DNA of 56,376 nucleotides from a bacterium (GTDB lineage: Archaea > Thermoproteota > Nitrososphaeria > Nitrososphaerales > Gagatemarchaeaceae): assembly GCA_027310575.1 (NCBI GenBank), contig DAIDAO010000013.1, positions 1-56,376 on the forward strand, written 5' to 3'. The position numbers and the translations under genes were made by a program. The notes beneath the pieces are model-generated. The model was not told the DNA's origin and did not search any database. It saw only the letters and a program-made list of their open reading frames with translations. Shown here piece by piece: positions 31,908-39,706 of the stretch (positions are counted from its first letter, which is position 1; each line of letters begins with the position of its first letter).

Positions 31908-33152
31908 TTGTCAAAGTCGGACTCAGTGAGGCTATACAAGGTCAGGAAGCTGATCTCGGAGCTCAGCAACAAGGAAGGGAGGGGGACGGAGCTCGTGTCG
32001 CTCTACATCCCGCCGAGGAAGCCGATCCACGAGGCGATAGCGAACCTGCGTGAAGAGTGGGGGACGGCCGGGAACATAAAGTCGGACACCACACGGAACC
32101 ACGTCCAGGACGCCCTCACGAGGGCCATGCAGCGGCTCAAGCTGTACAAGACCCCCCCGGACACGGGGCTGGTCGTCTTCTCCGGGGCGCTCCCCACCAA
32201 CGGCCCCGGCAGCGAGGTCGTCAACGTCTGGGAGATCATCCCGCCCAAGCCTGTCACCCAGTACCTGTACCAGTGCGACGACCACTTTCACGTCGAGTGG
32301 CTCAAGGACATGCTCAGGGAGGAGAAGGTGTTCGGCCTCCTCGCGATCGACTCGAACGACGTCGGGATGGGGATACTCAGCGGGGACAGGCTGGAGGTGG
32401 CAGACATCCTGACTTCGGGGATATCCGGGAAGACCCGCAAAGGGGGCCAGAGCGCCCGGAGGTACGAGAGAGGCAGGGAGATGGAGCTGACATACTTCTT
32501 CAACAGGGTCGGCGAGCACGCGACCCGCGTTTTCGTGGACAGCAACAAGGTGACCGGGATGATAGTGGGAGGCCCCGGGCCCACGAAGGACGAGTTCCTG
32601 AAGGGCGGATACCTCCACTACGAGCTGCAGAAGAAGGTGGTCGCGGTCCTCGACCTCGGCTACTCCGGGAGAGAGGGGATCAGGGAGCTGGTCGAGAAGG
32701 CCGGGGACGTGCTGAAGGACGTCAGGCTGGTCGAGGAGAAGAAGCTCGTCCAGAAGTTCCTGTTCGAGGTCAACAGGCAGGGGGGGCTGGCGGTATACGG
32801 GCTGCCCCGCGTGATAGAGGCGCTGCAGAAGGCGAGCGCGGACATCGTGCTCGTGTCGGACGACCTCGACATGGCCAGGCTCGACGCCACATGCAAGAAG
32901 TGCGGGACTGCGAAGACAGAGACGGTCCCGGCGTCGAAGAAGATCCAGGAGCGCCAGGCCATGGCGTCGACACCGTGCGCGAGCTGCGGCGCGACCGACT
33001 ACGACGTGGTGGAGAAGGACCTGGTCGACGTCCTCGAGGAGCTGGCGTTTCAGGTCGGCGCGAAGGTGGAAGTGATCTCCGCTGGGACCGAAGAGGGGAG
33101 CATGTTCAAGAGCTTCGGCGGCGTCGGCGCGACCCTGCGGTACAGAAGCTAG
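31908..33152 (+). CDS. prf1: peptide chain release factor 1, archaeal type (aRF1)
   Basis: A 414-residue class I release factor. Stop-codon reading motif NIKS at 56-59; the catalytic GGQ at 179-181 inside GKTRKGGQSARRYERGRE; a C-terminal domain with a zinc-like CKKC (about 329) and CASC (about 352) insertion typical of archaeal proteins. It recognises all three stop codons and triggers peptidyl-tRNA hydrolysis, delivered by aEF1A. Starts with TTG; divergent from pyrH. The protein is of normal family length. Confidence 0.96.
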   Translation: MSKSDSVRLYKVRKLISELSNKEGRGTELVSLYIPPRKPIHEAIANLREEWGTAGNIKSDTTRNHVQDALTRAMQRLKLYKTPPDTGLVVFSGALPTNGPGSEVVNVWEIIPPKPVTQYLYQCDDHFHVEWLKDMLREEKVFGLLAIDSNDVGMGILSGDRLEVADILTSGISGKTRKGGQSARRYERGREMELTYFFNRVGEHATRVFVDSNKVTGMIVGGPGPTKDEFLKGGYLHYELQKKVVAVLDLGYSGREGIRELVEKAGDVLKDVRLVEEKKLVQKFLFEVNRQGGLAVYGLPRVIEALQKASADIVLVSDDLDMARLDATCKKCGTAKTETVPASKKIQERQAMASTPCASCGATDYDVVEKDLVDVLEELAFQVGAKVEVISAGTEEGSMFKSFGGVGATLRYRS

Positions 33153-34240
33153 GACGCCACGACCGTCTGGTTGCTCGGCTGCTCCGTGCCTACCACAGCC
33201 ACGATGTAGGTTTCGCCGCTCACCACGCTGTGGTTCCCGAGCAGGCTGGTGATCTCACCAGAGAAGGTGAACCCGTGCGACGCTCCCCCTGCCAGCGAGT
33301 ACCCAGACCCGTCGAGCATTGCCGCGACCTGTCCAGGGGTCCCGTTCAGCAGCTTCAGCGAACCGTCGGACTCCACCGTGAAGATGAATGAGTTCGCAGC
33401 GCCCGTCCCCTCTCCTGACTTGCCAGAGGCCGTCGGTGTGACGACTACCATCCTGACGGTGGCCGGGTCAGAGCCTGTGTTGGTCGCTGAGAAGGAGAAC
33501 GAGCTGGCGGTCAGCGTAAGGCCTGAGATCGTCACCACTTCGGAGTGGCTCTCCCTGAACGACTGGTACCAGTTGCGCCCCTGCAGCGGGAAGCTGCTGC
33601 CTACGTTCTTCATCGACTCGTTCACCTCGTCGGTAGGAACCTGGAGGGCCCTCGCGCCCGCTGCCATTGTGAAGCTCGGGCTGGACTCGTTGCCCAGGTT
33701 GATGATCGTAGGCTGGATGTCGACCAGCGTGGCCGCGAGGCTCGAAGAGTTGATCTTCAGGCCTCCCACTATGGGGACGGTGAGCCTCCCGTCGCCCGTG
33801 GTCGCGGTGTAGTTCTTGCCCATGAACTCGACCTTCACGTTAGAGATGTTGAAAGCAACCAGGTTGTAGGTCAGGCTCGGCACCGTTCCGATGGAGATCG
33901 TCTGGCTGAAGTTGACCAGCTTCATGGTGTCGATCGTCCCCTGCCCCGAGATGGTCACCCATCCGGAGTCTCCGAACCCCGCTGCGTGGACGGCTATGTC
34001 AGAGTACGTGATGTAGACAGCGGTTACGCCGTCGGGGACCGAAGGGGGGTCAGTGAGCATGACCGAAAGGGCCCCTGAGGAGCGGGTGTTGAGCAGACCC
34101 AGCGCCGACCCTGAGAAGATCACGATGCCAGCCAGGACCAGGCCCGAGATGCCGTACGCGGTGGCCTTCGTCCTGAGCCTCAAGCGCGGGTCGCCCGTCT
34201 GTGCATGTGAGATATGCCCCGGCCAGCCATTATCAACCAA
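33149..34240 (-). CDS. exported DUF4382-like protein
   Basis: A 363-residue secreted or membrane-anchored protein. After a basic N-terminus comes one hydrophobic segment (AYGISGLVLAGIVIFSGSALGLL), then a DUF4382-type beta domain: GALSVMLTDPPSVPDGVTAVYITYSDIAVHA and WVTISGQGTIDTMKLVNFS. A second, immunoglobulin-like region (VTISGLTLTASSFSFSATNTGSDPATVRMVVV) is followed by a tail. Function unknown; surface attachment is likely. TTG at 34240 is an uncertain start, with an alternative TTG at 34183 nearer the hydrophobic segment. It converges on prf1, overlapping by a few bases. Confidence 0.75.
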   Translation of the reverse strand: MVDNGWPGHISHAQTGDPRLRLRTKATAYGISGLVLAGIVIFSGSALGLLNTRSSGALSVMLTDPPSVPDGVTAVYITYSDIAVHAAGFGDSGWVTISGQGTIDTMKLVNFSQTISIGTVPSLTYNLVAFNISNVKVEFMGKNYTATTGDGRLTVPIVGGLKINSSSLAATLVDIQPTIINLGNESSPSFTMAAGARALQVPTDEVNESMKNVGSSFPLQGRNWYQSFRESHSEVVTISGLTLTASSFSFSATNTGSDPATVRMVVVTPTASGKSGEGTGAANSFIFTVESDGSLKLLNGTPGQVAAMLDGSGYSLAGGASHGFTFSGEITSLLGNHSVVSGETYIVAVVGTEQPSNQTVVAS

Positions 34241-34285
34241 TGTTTTTGAACGTGGGGTTGGAACGAGCCGCGAGCAGGAGCATCC

Positions 34286-34774
34286 GTGAGCGAACCACCT
34301 AGCCGGGAGCCTGCGGGGCCGGCTCCGGTCGAGAAGCGCACCCAGGGGATGGTCGACGCAGAGCTGAAGGGGAACACCCTGCGGGTCTACATATACGCGC
34401 TCAAGAAGCGCAAGGTGGGTGTCAGGGAGGTGCAGAGGGCCCTTCTCATGTCAAACCCCTCCCTCGCCCAGTATCACCTCAACAAGCTGAGGGAGCTGGG
34501 GCTCGTTTCAGAGAACAATGGCGAATATGAGGTGGCGGGGCAGGTCAAGGTGGACGTCATGAGAGACTTCCTCAGGCTGGGGACGCTGATAGTCCCCAGG
34601 TTCGTCTTCTATGCGGCCATATTCACGGTCTTCGCGGGATACCTGACCTTCGTCGGCTACCCATACTTCGGCCTCGTCCCGGTCCTGCAGTGGTTCGCCG
34701 CTGCGTTGGCAGTGGCAGCCGCGGCATTCTGGTATGAAGCGATAAGGGCCTGGCGGTCGGCCCCCTCCCCCTGA
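34286..34774 (+). CDS. membrane-bound winged-helix protein
   Basis: A 162-residue protein starting with GTG. A winged-helix domain of ArsR-like type lies at about 25-95 (LRVYIYALKKRKVGVREVQRALLMSNPSLAQYHLNKLRELGLV). Two membrane helices follow at about 100-155 (PRFVFYAAIFTVFAGYLTFVG and VPVLQWFAAALAVAAAAFWYEA). DNA-binding domains tethered by two C-terminal helices are frequent in archaea. It is divergent from the DUF4382-like gene across 45 bases that contain A/T-rich promoter elements. The target is unknown; autoregulation or control of the exported protein is plausible. Confidence 0.75.
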   Translation: MSEPPSREPAGPAPVEKRTQGMVDAELKGNTLRVYIYALKKRKVGVREVQRALLMSNPSLAQYHLNKLRELGLVSENNGEYEVAGQVKVDVMRDFLRLGTLIVPRFVFYAAIFTVFAGYLTFVGYPYFGLVPVLQWFAAALAVAAAAFWYEAIRAWRSAPSP

Positions 34775-34833
34775 CCTTCACCCGGCCACGCAACCGTTTT
34801 ATCGGGTAAGCGTGCCCGATACTACGGCGGTTT

Positions 34834-36054
34834 GTGTTGACCATCAGGATAGGGCTGATCGGGAAGACGAACGCTGGAAAGACCACGCTCTTCAACTCCA
34901 TGACCCTGCTGTCAGGGGAGGTCTCCAACTACCCGTTCACCACGAAGTCCCCCGAGACAGGGGTGGCGAACGTCGTCACCCTCTGCGTCCACAAGGAGTT
35001 CGGGGTCAAGGACGCCCCGGCCAATTCGAAGTGCGAAGACGGCTGGAGGTTCATCCCGGTGGAGGTCACCGACCTCCCTGGCCTCATCAAGGGGGCCTGG
35101 ATGGGGAAGGGGCTGGGGAACCAGTTCCTGAGCGTCGCCGCGCAGTCGGACGCCCTCCTGCACGTGGTCGACGCCTCTGGGAGCGTCGACAAGGACGGGA
35201 AGATCTCAGAGCCCGGGACCGGGGACCCCATGGCCGACTTCGCTGACGTCGAGCTCGAGCTCGTGCTCTGGTACACGAAGCTCTTCACCCAGAACCTTCC
35301 GAAGATCTCGAAGCTCTCGAAGACGCCGGGGTACGGCGTCCCGACTGCGGTCGAGGAGGTGATGCAGGGCATCGGCGTGAGGAAGGAGCACGTGATACTC
35401 GCAATGAAGGACGCCCTCCTCGACGGCAAGCCATTCGACTCCTGGAACGAGAAGGAGATCCAGAGCTTCTGCTGGTCGCTGCGCGAATATTCGAAGCCGA
35501 CGCTGCTGATAGCCAACAAGATGGACCTGCCGTCCGCTGCCGAGAACTTCAAGAAGATTCGGGAGAAGTACAAGGGCTTCATCGTCGTCCCCACGAGCGG
35601 AGAGGCGGAGCTCACGCTGCGGAGGGCGGAGGCCAAGGGGCTCATCAGGTACATACCAGGAGAAGAGAGGTTCGAGATCCTGAAGCCTCAGGACCTCAAC
35701 GACGCGCAGAGGAGCGCGCTCGCGTACATACGCAGGAAGGTGTTCGGCGAGTACCTGAGGACAGGGGTGCAGTTCGCCCTCAACTCCGTGATCTTCAAGC
35801 TGCTGAGGGAGAACGCGGTGTATCCCGTGCACGACCCCCAGAAGCTCTCGGACAAGAACGGACGGATCCTTCCGGACGTCTACCTGCTTCCCAGCGGGTC
35901 GACGGTAGAGGACCTGGCGCGTGACATACACACCGACCTCGTGAAGGGCCTGCTCTACGCCATCGACGTGAGGACCGGGCTCCACCTCCCCACGAACTAC
36001 GTCCTCAGGGACAGGGACGTGCTCTCCATAGTGTCGACCGCCAAGGAAAGCTAA
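34834..36054 (+). CDS. YchF/Obg-like GTPase, archaeal type
   Basis: A 406-residue TRAFAC-class GTPase of the OBG family. P-loop GKTNAGKTT (10-18), switch-like PFTTKSPETGVANV, DLPGLIKGAWMGKGLGNQFL (G3), NKMD (G4) near 230, and a C-terminal TGS-type end (LPSGSTVEDLARDIHTDLVKGLLYAIDV). Family members act in ribosome assembly or translation and some hydrolyse ATP. An A/T-rich GTTTTATCG is about 31-39 bases upstream of the GTG start, with the adjacent TTG as an alternative. Length is normal for the archaeal form (about 400). Confidence 0.9.
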   Translation: MLTIRIGLIGKTNAGKTTLFNSMTLLSGEVSNYPFTTKSPETGVANVVTLCVHKEFGVKDAPANSKCEDGWRFIPVEVTDLPGLIKGAWMGKGLGNQFLSVAAQSDALLHVVDASGSVDKDGKISEPGTGDPMADFADVELELVLWYTKLFTQNLPKISKLSKTPGYGVPTAVEEVMQGIGVRKEHVILAMKDALLDGKPFDSWNEKEIQSFCWSLREYSKPTLLIANKMDLPSAAENFKKIREKYKGFIVVPTSGEAELTLRRAEAKGLIRYIPGEERFEILKPQDLNDAQRSALAYIRRKVFGEYLRTGVQFALNSVIFKLLRENAVYPVHDPQKLSDKNGRILPDVYLLPSGSTVEDLARDIHTDLVKGLLYAIDVRTGLHLPTNYVLRDRDVLSIVSTAKES

Positions 36055-36093
36055 CAAGGGGCCTGAACGGCCCACGGCACCTAGTCGAGCAGT

Positions 36094-37071
36094 TTGGCCT
36101 TCAAGCCGTCTCTGTCTGACCTGGAACTCAGGTACCCGTTCACCCCGCGCTCAAGGCGGTTCTTCGAGGCGGTGCCCCTTGACGAAGCCCTGGCCAGCAG
36201 AGACGTCGTCGCCCAGACCAAGAGCAGGCTGCTGAACTCGCTGGCAAGAGAGAAGTACGAACCCACCTTCACAGACGCCGATGTGTCGAGCTTCTTCGCG
36301 GGAGCGTTCGTGGCGAGCCAGGACCCGGTCCTGACGTCCAAGTTCTCAAAGAAGGAGGCCGAGAGGGCGAAGGAGCTCTTCAAAGAGGAAAAGCCGAAGG
36401 ATAAGATCACGGTCATGGCCGAGTGCTTTGGCGTCGGGTTCCAGGGGACCGACGTGGACGACAGGCGGCCCAGCTACTCAGTCCCATTCGAAGACTACCT
36501 TTCCCTCGCGTCGAAGTGCGAGCTAGGAAAGAACCCAAAGTGGAAGCTGGCCAGGCAGGAATTGGACAGGGGGGTCATACGCATGAACGACAACATGCTC
36601 AACGACCTGTTCGGCGACTGCGCCTTCGCAGTGGTGGCGGACGGCGTCAGGCGACTGCGGAAGGCGCCGCTCCCGAAGCAGCTCTTGGAGGTGAAGAATG
36701 ACGTCATACAGTACGTGCCTTCGCCGAGGCCCAGGACGAGCAAGGGGTACCTGTACGTGGAGGCCCTCCTAGAGCACCCGGTCTCTGACGGGAGGCACAG
36801 GATCACCTGGCTCATCCTTGCCCCGTACCTCGTGAACGTGAAGAAGCTCGACGACCAGGAAGCGATCGAGAGAATCAGGCGGTTCGTGGCCGTTGCGGGA
36901 GAGACGAGCGCGATGAGGCGCTTCATAGAGTACAATGTGAGAAGGGCCAAGAGGAACGGCCTCCTCCCACCTACGTTCTCGACGCTGAAGACCGAGCACC
37001 CTGACATCTACTGGCTCCTCCCGAAGGAGGTCATCGCCGAGGAATCTACCAGACGCAAAGTCGCGTCGTAG
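36094..37071 (+). CDS. DNA primase large-subunit-like protein (PriL/PriX-type)
   Basis: A 325-residue protein starting with TTG. The N-terminal ~200 residues fit archaeal PriL: ELRYPFTPRSRRFFEAV, LNSLAREKYEPTF and PFEDYLSLASKCELGKNPKWKLARQELDRGVI. The last ~115 residues (GYLYVEALLEHPVSDGRHRITWLILAPYLVNVKKLDDQEAIERIRRFV) look like PriX, a diverged PriL C-terminal domain without iron-sulfur cluster. I see only three scattered cysteines and no four-cysteine pattern. Proposed role: primer synthesis together with a PriS catalytic subunit encoded elsewhere. Recognised from memory of the family pattern, so moderate confidence. Confidence 0.6.
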   Translation: MAFKPSLSDLELRYPFTPRSRRFFEAVPLDEALASRDVVAQTKSRLLNSLAREKYEPTFTDADVSSFFAGAFVASQDPVLTSKFSKKEAERAKELFKEEKPKDKITVMAECFGVGFQGTDVDDRRPSYSVPFEDYLSLASKCELGKNPKWKLARQELDRGVIRMNDNMLNDLFGDCAFAVVADGVRRLRKAPLPKQLLEVKNDVIQYVPSPRPRTSKGYLYVEALLEHPVSDGRHRITWLILAPYLVNVKKLDDQEAIERIRRFVAVAGETSAMRRFIEYNVRRAKRNGLLPPTFSTLKTEHPDIYWLLPKEVIAEESTRRKVAS

Positions 37072-37140
37072 CAATCCGTTGTACGTCGATTCAAGACCGA
37101 TGGTTTATCGCGGCTACGGCCGGACTTCCTTCGAAGAACA

Positions 37141-37419
37141 ATGGTGTCAACCATAGTCCTGGCCGCCCTCGGGGGCGTGGCAGCTACTGCCACCACCGCA
37201 GTGGCGACAGGGGACGCCTCGGGCCTGGCCCAGGCTGCCCACACAGTTCCGCCGGGCCTCCAAGTGGCCCTGTCTCACGTGCCGAGCACATCGCACGCCT
37301 TCGAGGTGCTCAAGCAGCACCTCTCGCTCTACGCGGGGACCGGGTCAGCGGGGACTGCGGCGACTGGTGGAGTAGCTGCGGCCATCAGGCACGGCCTGCA
37401 CCTCGGGCTTGGGAAGTAA
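37141..37419 (+). CDS. small secreted or membrane-anchored protein
   Basis: A 92-residue protein. The first ~25 residues are hydrophobic and rich in Ala/Thr (MVSTIVLAALGGVAATATTAVA). The rest is Ala/Gly/His-rich (HVPSTSHAFEVLKQHLSLYAGTG). An A/T element TGGTTTATC (37101-37109) lies about 32-40 bases upstream. I recognise no family; the histidines could bind metal, but this is speculative. Confidence 0.5.
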   Translation: MVSTIVLAALGGVAATATTAVATGDASGLAQAAHTVPPGLQVALSHVPSTSHAFEVLKQHLSLYAGTGSAGTAATGGVAAAIRHGLHLGLGK

Positions 37420-37473
37420 CCAAGCCCCGCTCTTTTCTTTAACAGGCTGATCCGGGCCCGGTTCTGAACGCAG

Positions 37474-38298
37474 GTGCGGTACAAGGAGTTCGCAAAGACA
37501 GGGAGAAAGGTCTCTGCAGTGGGGATGGGGACCTACTACGACCCGCTCTGGGTCGCGGCAGCTTTCATGGCGTGGCGACGGGGTTCTGAGAGGAAGGTCG
37601 ACGCCATCAAAGCAGGGCTGGAGACAGGAGTGAGCCTGGTCGACACCGCCGAGATATACAAGTCCGAGCCGCTGGTGGCGGAATCGATCAGAGGGAGGAA
37701 GAGGGACGAGCTCTTTCTGGCGACGAAGGTCTGGCCGAACCACCTCCACAGGGACGACCTCCTGAGGTCTTTCGAACGGAGCCTGCGGAGGCTGGGAACG
37801 TCCTACATCGACCTCTACCAGGTGCACTGGCCCAACCCGAGGGTGCCCATGCGCGAGACTATGGCAGCCATGGAGGAATTGGTCGGCGCTGGGAAGCTCA
37901 TGCACGTCGGGGTGAGCAACTTCAACCTCGAGCAGGTGCGAGAGGCGCAGGAGTCGCTCCCGAAGTCGGAGCTGAGCTCGGTCCAGGTGGACTACAGCCT
38001 GATTCACAGGAGAGCGGAGAAGGACCTTCTTCCGTACTGCGACAGGGAGAAGATCGCGCTGCTCGCCTACTACCCGCTGGGACACGGCAAGCTCCCGAAC
38101 GACCACAGGCTCGACCCGGTCAGCTCGAGGACCGGGAGGACCAGGGCGCAGGTCGCGTTGCAGTGGCTCGCAGGTAAGCCCGCCGTCTTCCCCATACCCC
38201 GCGCCTCCAGGCCCGAGCATGTGGTCGAGAACGCGGGGGCCGGCGATGGAGAGCTTTCCGAGGCGGACGGAGCCGAACTGGATGCGAAGTACAGGTAA
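37474..38298 (+). CDS. aldo/keto reductase
   Basis: A 274-residue AKR-fold NADPH-dependent oxidoreductase. The catalytic tetrad is visible: Asp in SLVDTAEIY with Tyr, Lys in LATKVWPN and His in LYQVHWPNP. The C-terminal phosphate-binding region is PIPRASRPEHVVENAG. Starts with GTG at 37474. The substrate is a carbonyl compound that cannot be named. A related AKR lies at 42240-43046. The gene is followed by queT with 44 bases between. Confidence 0.9.
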   Translation: MRYKEFAKTGRKVSAVGMGTYYDPLWVAAAFMAWRRGSERKVDAIKAGLETGVSLVDTAEIYKSEPLVAESIRGRKRDELFLATKVWPNHLHRDDLLRSFERSLRRLGTSYIDLYQVHWPNPRVPMRETMAAMEELVGAGKLMHVGVSNFNLEQVREAQESLPKSELSSVQVDYSLIHRRAEKDLLPYCDREKIALLAYYPLGHGKLPNDHRLDPVSSRTGRTRAQVALQWLAGKPAVFPIPRASRPEHVVENAGAGDGELSEADGAELDAKYR

Positions 38299-38342
38299 TC
38301 GCTTATAACGCCGCCGACGCCGGTGGCCAAATCGGCGGGTGA

Positions 38343-38882
38343 GTGACCTCGACCCGATCCGCCATACAAATCCCGGTGTTGGGGGAGCAGATAGTGAGAA
38401 GGACAAACGAAGTAGCGTTGGCGGCAGTGTACGCCGCGTTGTACGTGGCCTTGGTCGCGGTCTTCCCCTACCTTTCCTTCCTCTTGGTGAACGTCAGGGT
38501 CGCGAACGTGCTCAAGGGATTGGTGAAGTTCTGGCCTGTCGGCACCCTTGCGGGCAACTTCGCGGCTGTGATAGTCGGAAACTACCTCTTCTCGCCGCTG
38601 GGACCTCTCGACGTCGTCCTCTCCCCTGTCGTCTCCACCCTCTTCCTTGCGGTCGCCTACGTCATCGGGAAGAAGACCTTCTTCACAGGGCTCGCTGTCA
38701 ACGCCCTCATGCTCGGCGTCTACCTCGCCTGGCTGATATCAACCCTGGTGCCCGGCCTGACCTTCGTCGGGATACTGCCGTTCCTCCTGGCCGGTGTCGT
38801 CATGAGCGACCTCGCCCTGCCTTACGTCATGTACCGCTCCTTGGCCAAGCTTAAGATTCCACAGCGGAGGGCCGGCGCGTAG
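38343..38882 (+). CDS. queT: QueT-like queuosine-precursor transporter (ECF S component-like)
   Basis: A 179-residue membrane protein with about five helices: NEVALAAVYAALYVALVAVFPYLSFLLVNVRVANVL, ...LAGNFAAVIVGNYLFSPLGPLDVVLSPVVSTLFLAVAYVIG and the last GLTFVGILPFLLAGVVMSDLALPYVMYRSL. The start (EVALAAVYAALYVAL) and the VRVANVLKGLVKF region resemble QueT-type S components. One base separates it from the queC gene, which makes a role in uptake of preQ0 or a related deazaguanine likely. In archaea the product feeds archaeosine formation in tRNA. Confidence 0.8.
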   Translation: MTSTRSAIQIPVLGEQIVRRTNEVALAAVYAALYVALVAVFPYLSFLLVNVRVANVLKGLVKFWPVGTLAGNFAAVIVGNYLFSPLGPLDVVLSPVVSTLFLAVAYVIGKKTFFTGLAVNALMLGVYLAWLISTLVPGLTFVGILPFLLAGVVMSDLALPYVMYRSLAKLKIPQRRAGA

Positions 38883-38883
38883 C

Positions 38884-39630
38884 TTGAGCCAACAGCGAAG
38901 CGCGGTCAACATGATCTCCGGCGGAGTCGACTCGGTCACCGCGGCCTACTACGTCAACAAGGAGCTGAAACCGAAGAACCAGCTGCTGATCTTCGCCAAC
39001 TACAAGCAGAGGACCTACGACTACGAGGAGTTCTGCATCAAGCAGGTCTCGAAGCACCTCGCGGTCCCGCTGAAGATCATAGACCTGAGGTGGCTCGGCG
39101 ACATCAGCACCTCGGTGCTGACCCATCCGGAGAAGGAGATCTCAGAGACGAAGGAGGCCGACCTGTGGGACCCGGAGAAGGCGAAGCAGCGGATCCTCAG
39201 GTGGTGGGACCCCTGCAGGAACGCGATCCTGCTGCTCGTGGGCCTCTCCCACGCCGAGTCATTCTACATCTCGAAAGGGGAGCGCTACGACGTCTACATC
39301 GGCATACGCAGGGAGACCCCTGTGGCCATGAAGGACAACACCCCGGAGTTCCTGGAGGAGATGAACCGGGCTGCCGAGCAGGCGACGCACCACGGCGGGT
39401 ACAGGCTCCTCGCCCCCCTGATCACCTACGACAAGGACAGGGTGGTGGAGCTGGGGGAGAGGCTGGGCGTCCCATGGGAGTACACGTACAGCTGCTATTC
39501 GGGGTACGGTTTCAAGAGTGTAAAGGGTCGAAAACTGCCTGTCCACTGCGGACGCTGCTCGAATTGCAGGCGCCGGAAGCTCGCTTTCAGGGACGCTGGG
39601 GTGAAGGACCCCTCGATCTACGCCCAGTGA
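38884..39630 (+). CDS. queC: 7-cyano-7-deazaguanine synthase-like protein (QueC)
   Basis: A 248-residue PP-loop ATPase: SGGVDSVT at 12-19, an acidic motif WWDPCRNAILLLVGLSHAESFYI, and the zinc site C-G-R-C-S-N-C followed by RRRKLAF near the C-terminus. These are the hallmarks of QueC, which converts 7-carboxy-7-deazaguanine to preQ0 with ATP and ammonia. Start is TTG one base after queT, so the two are coupled. The usual neighbours QueD and QueE are not in this window. Confidence 0.9.
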   Translation: MSQQRSAVNMISGGVDSVTAAYYVNKELKPKNQLLIFANYKQRTYDYEEFCIKQVSKHLAVPLKIIDLRWLGDISTSVLTHPEKEISETKEADLWDPEKAKQRILRWWDPCRNAILLLVGLSHAESFYISKGERYDVYIGIRRETPVAMKDNTPEFLEEMNRAAEQATHHGGYRLLAPLITYDKDRVVELGERLGVPWEYTYSCYSGYGFKSVKGRKLPVHCGRCSNCRRRKLAFRDAGVKDPSIYAQ

Positions 39631-39672
39631 GACGCTCGTCTCACGTCAAGATCTTCTGAAACCTTCTTAACC

Positions 39673-39680
39673 TAATATAC
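39673..39680 (+). promoter_or_regulatory. TATA box of the valS gene
   Basis: TAATATAC lies 27-34 bases upstream of the TTG start at 39707; leaderless spacing. Confidence 0.6.
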
Positions 39681-39706
39681 TCTCATGTGGGACAGCCTGC
39701 ATTCGT

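Noticed and set aside
37141-37419. Second cysteine- or zinc-binding microprotein here
   Set aside because: The protein has no cysteine; the histidines are scattered and do not form a known site.
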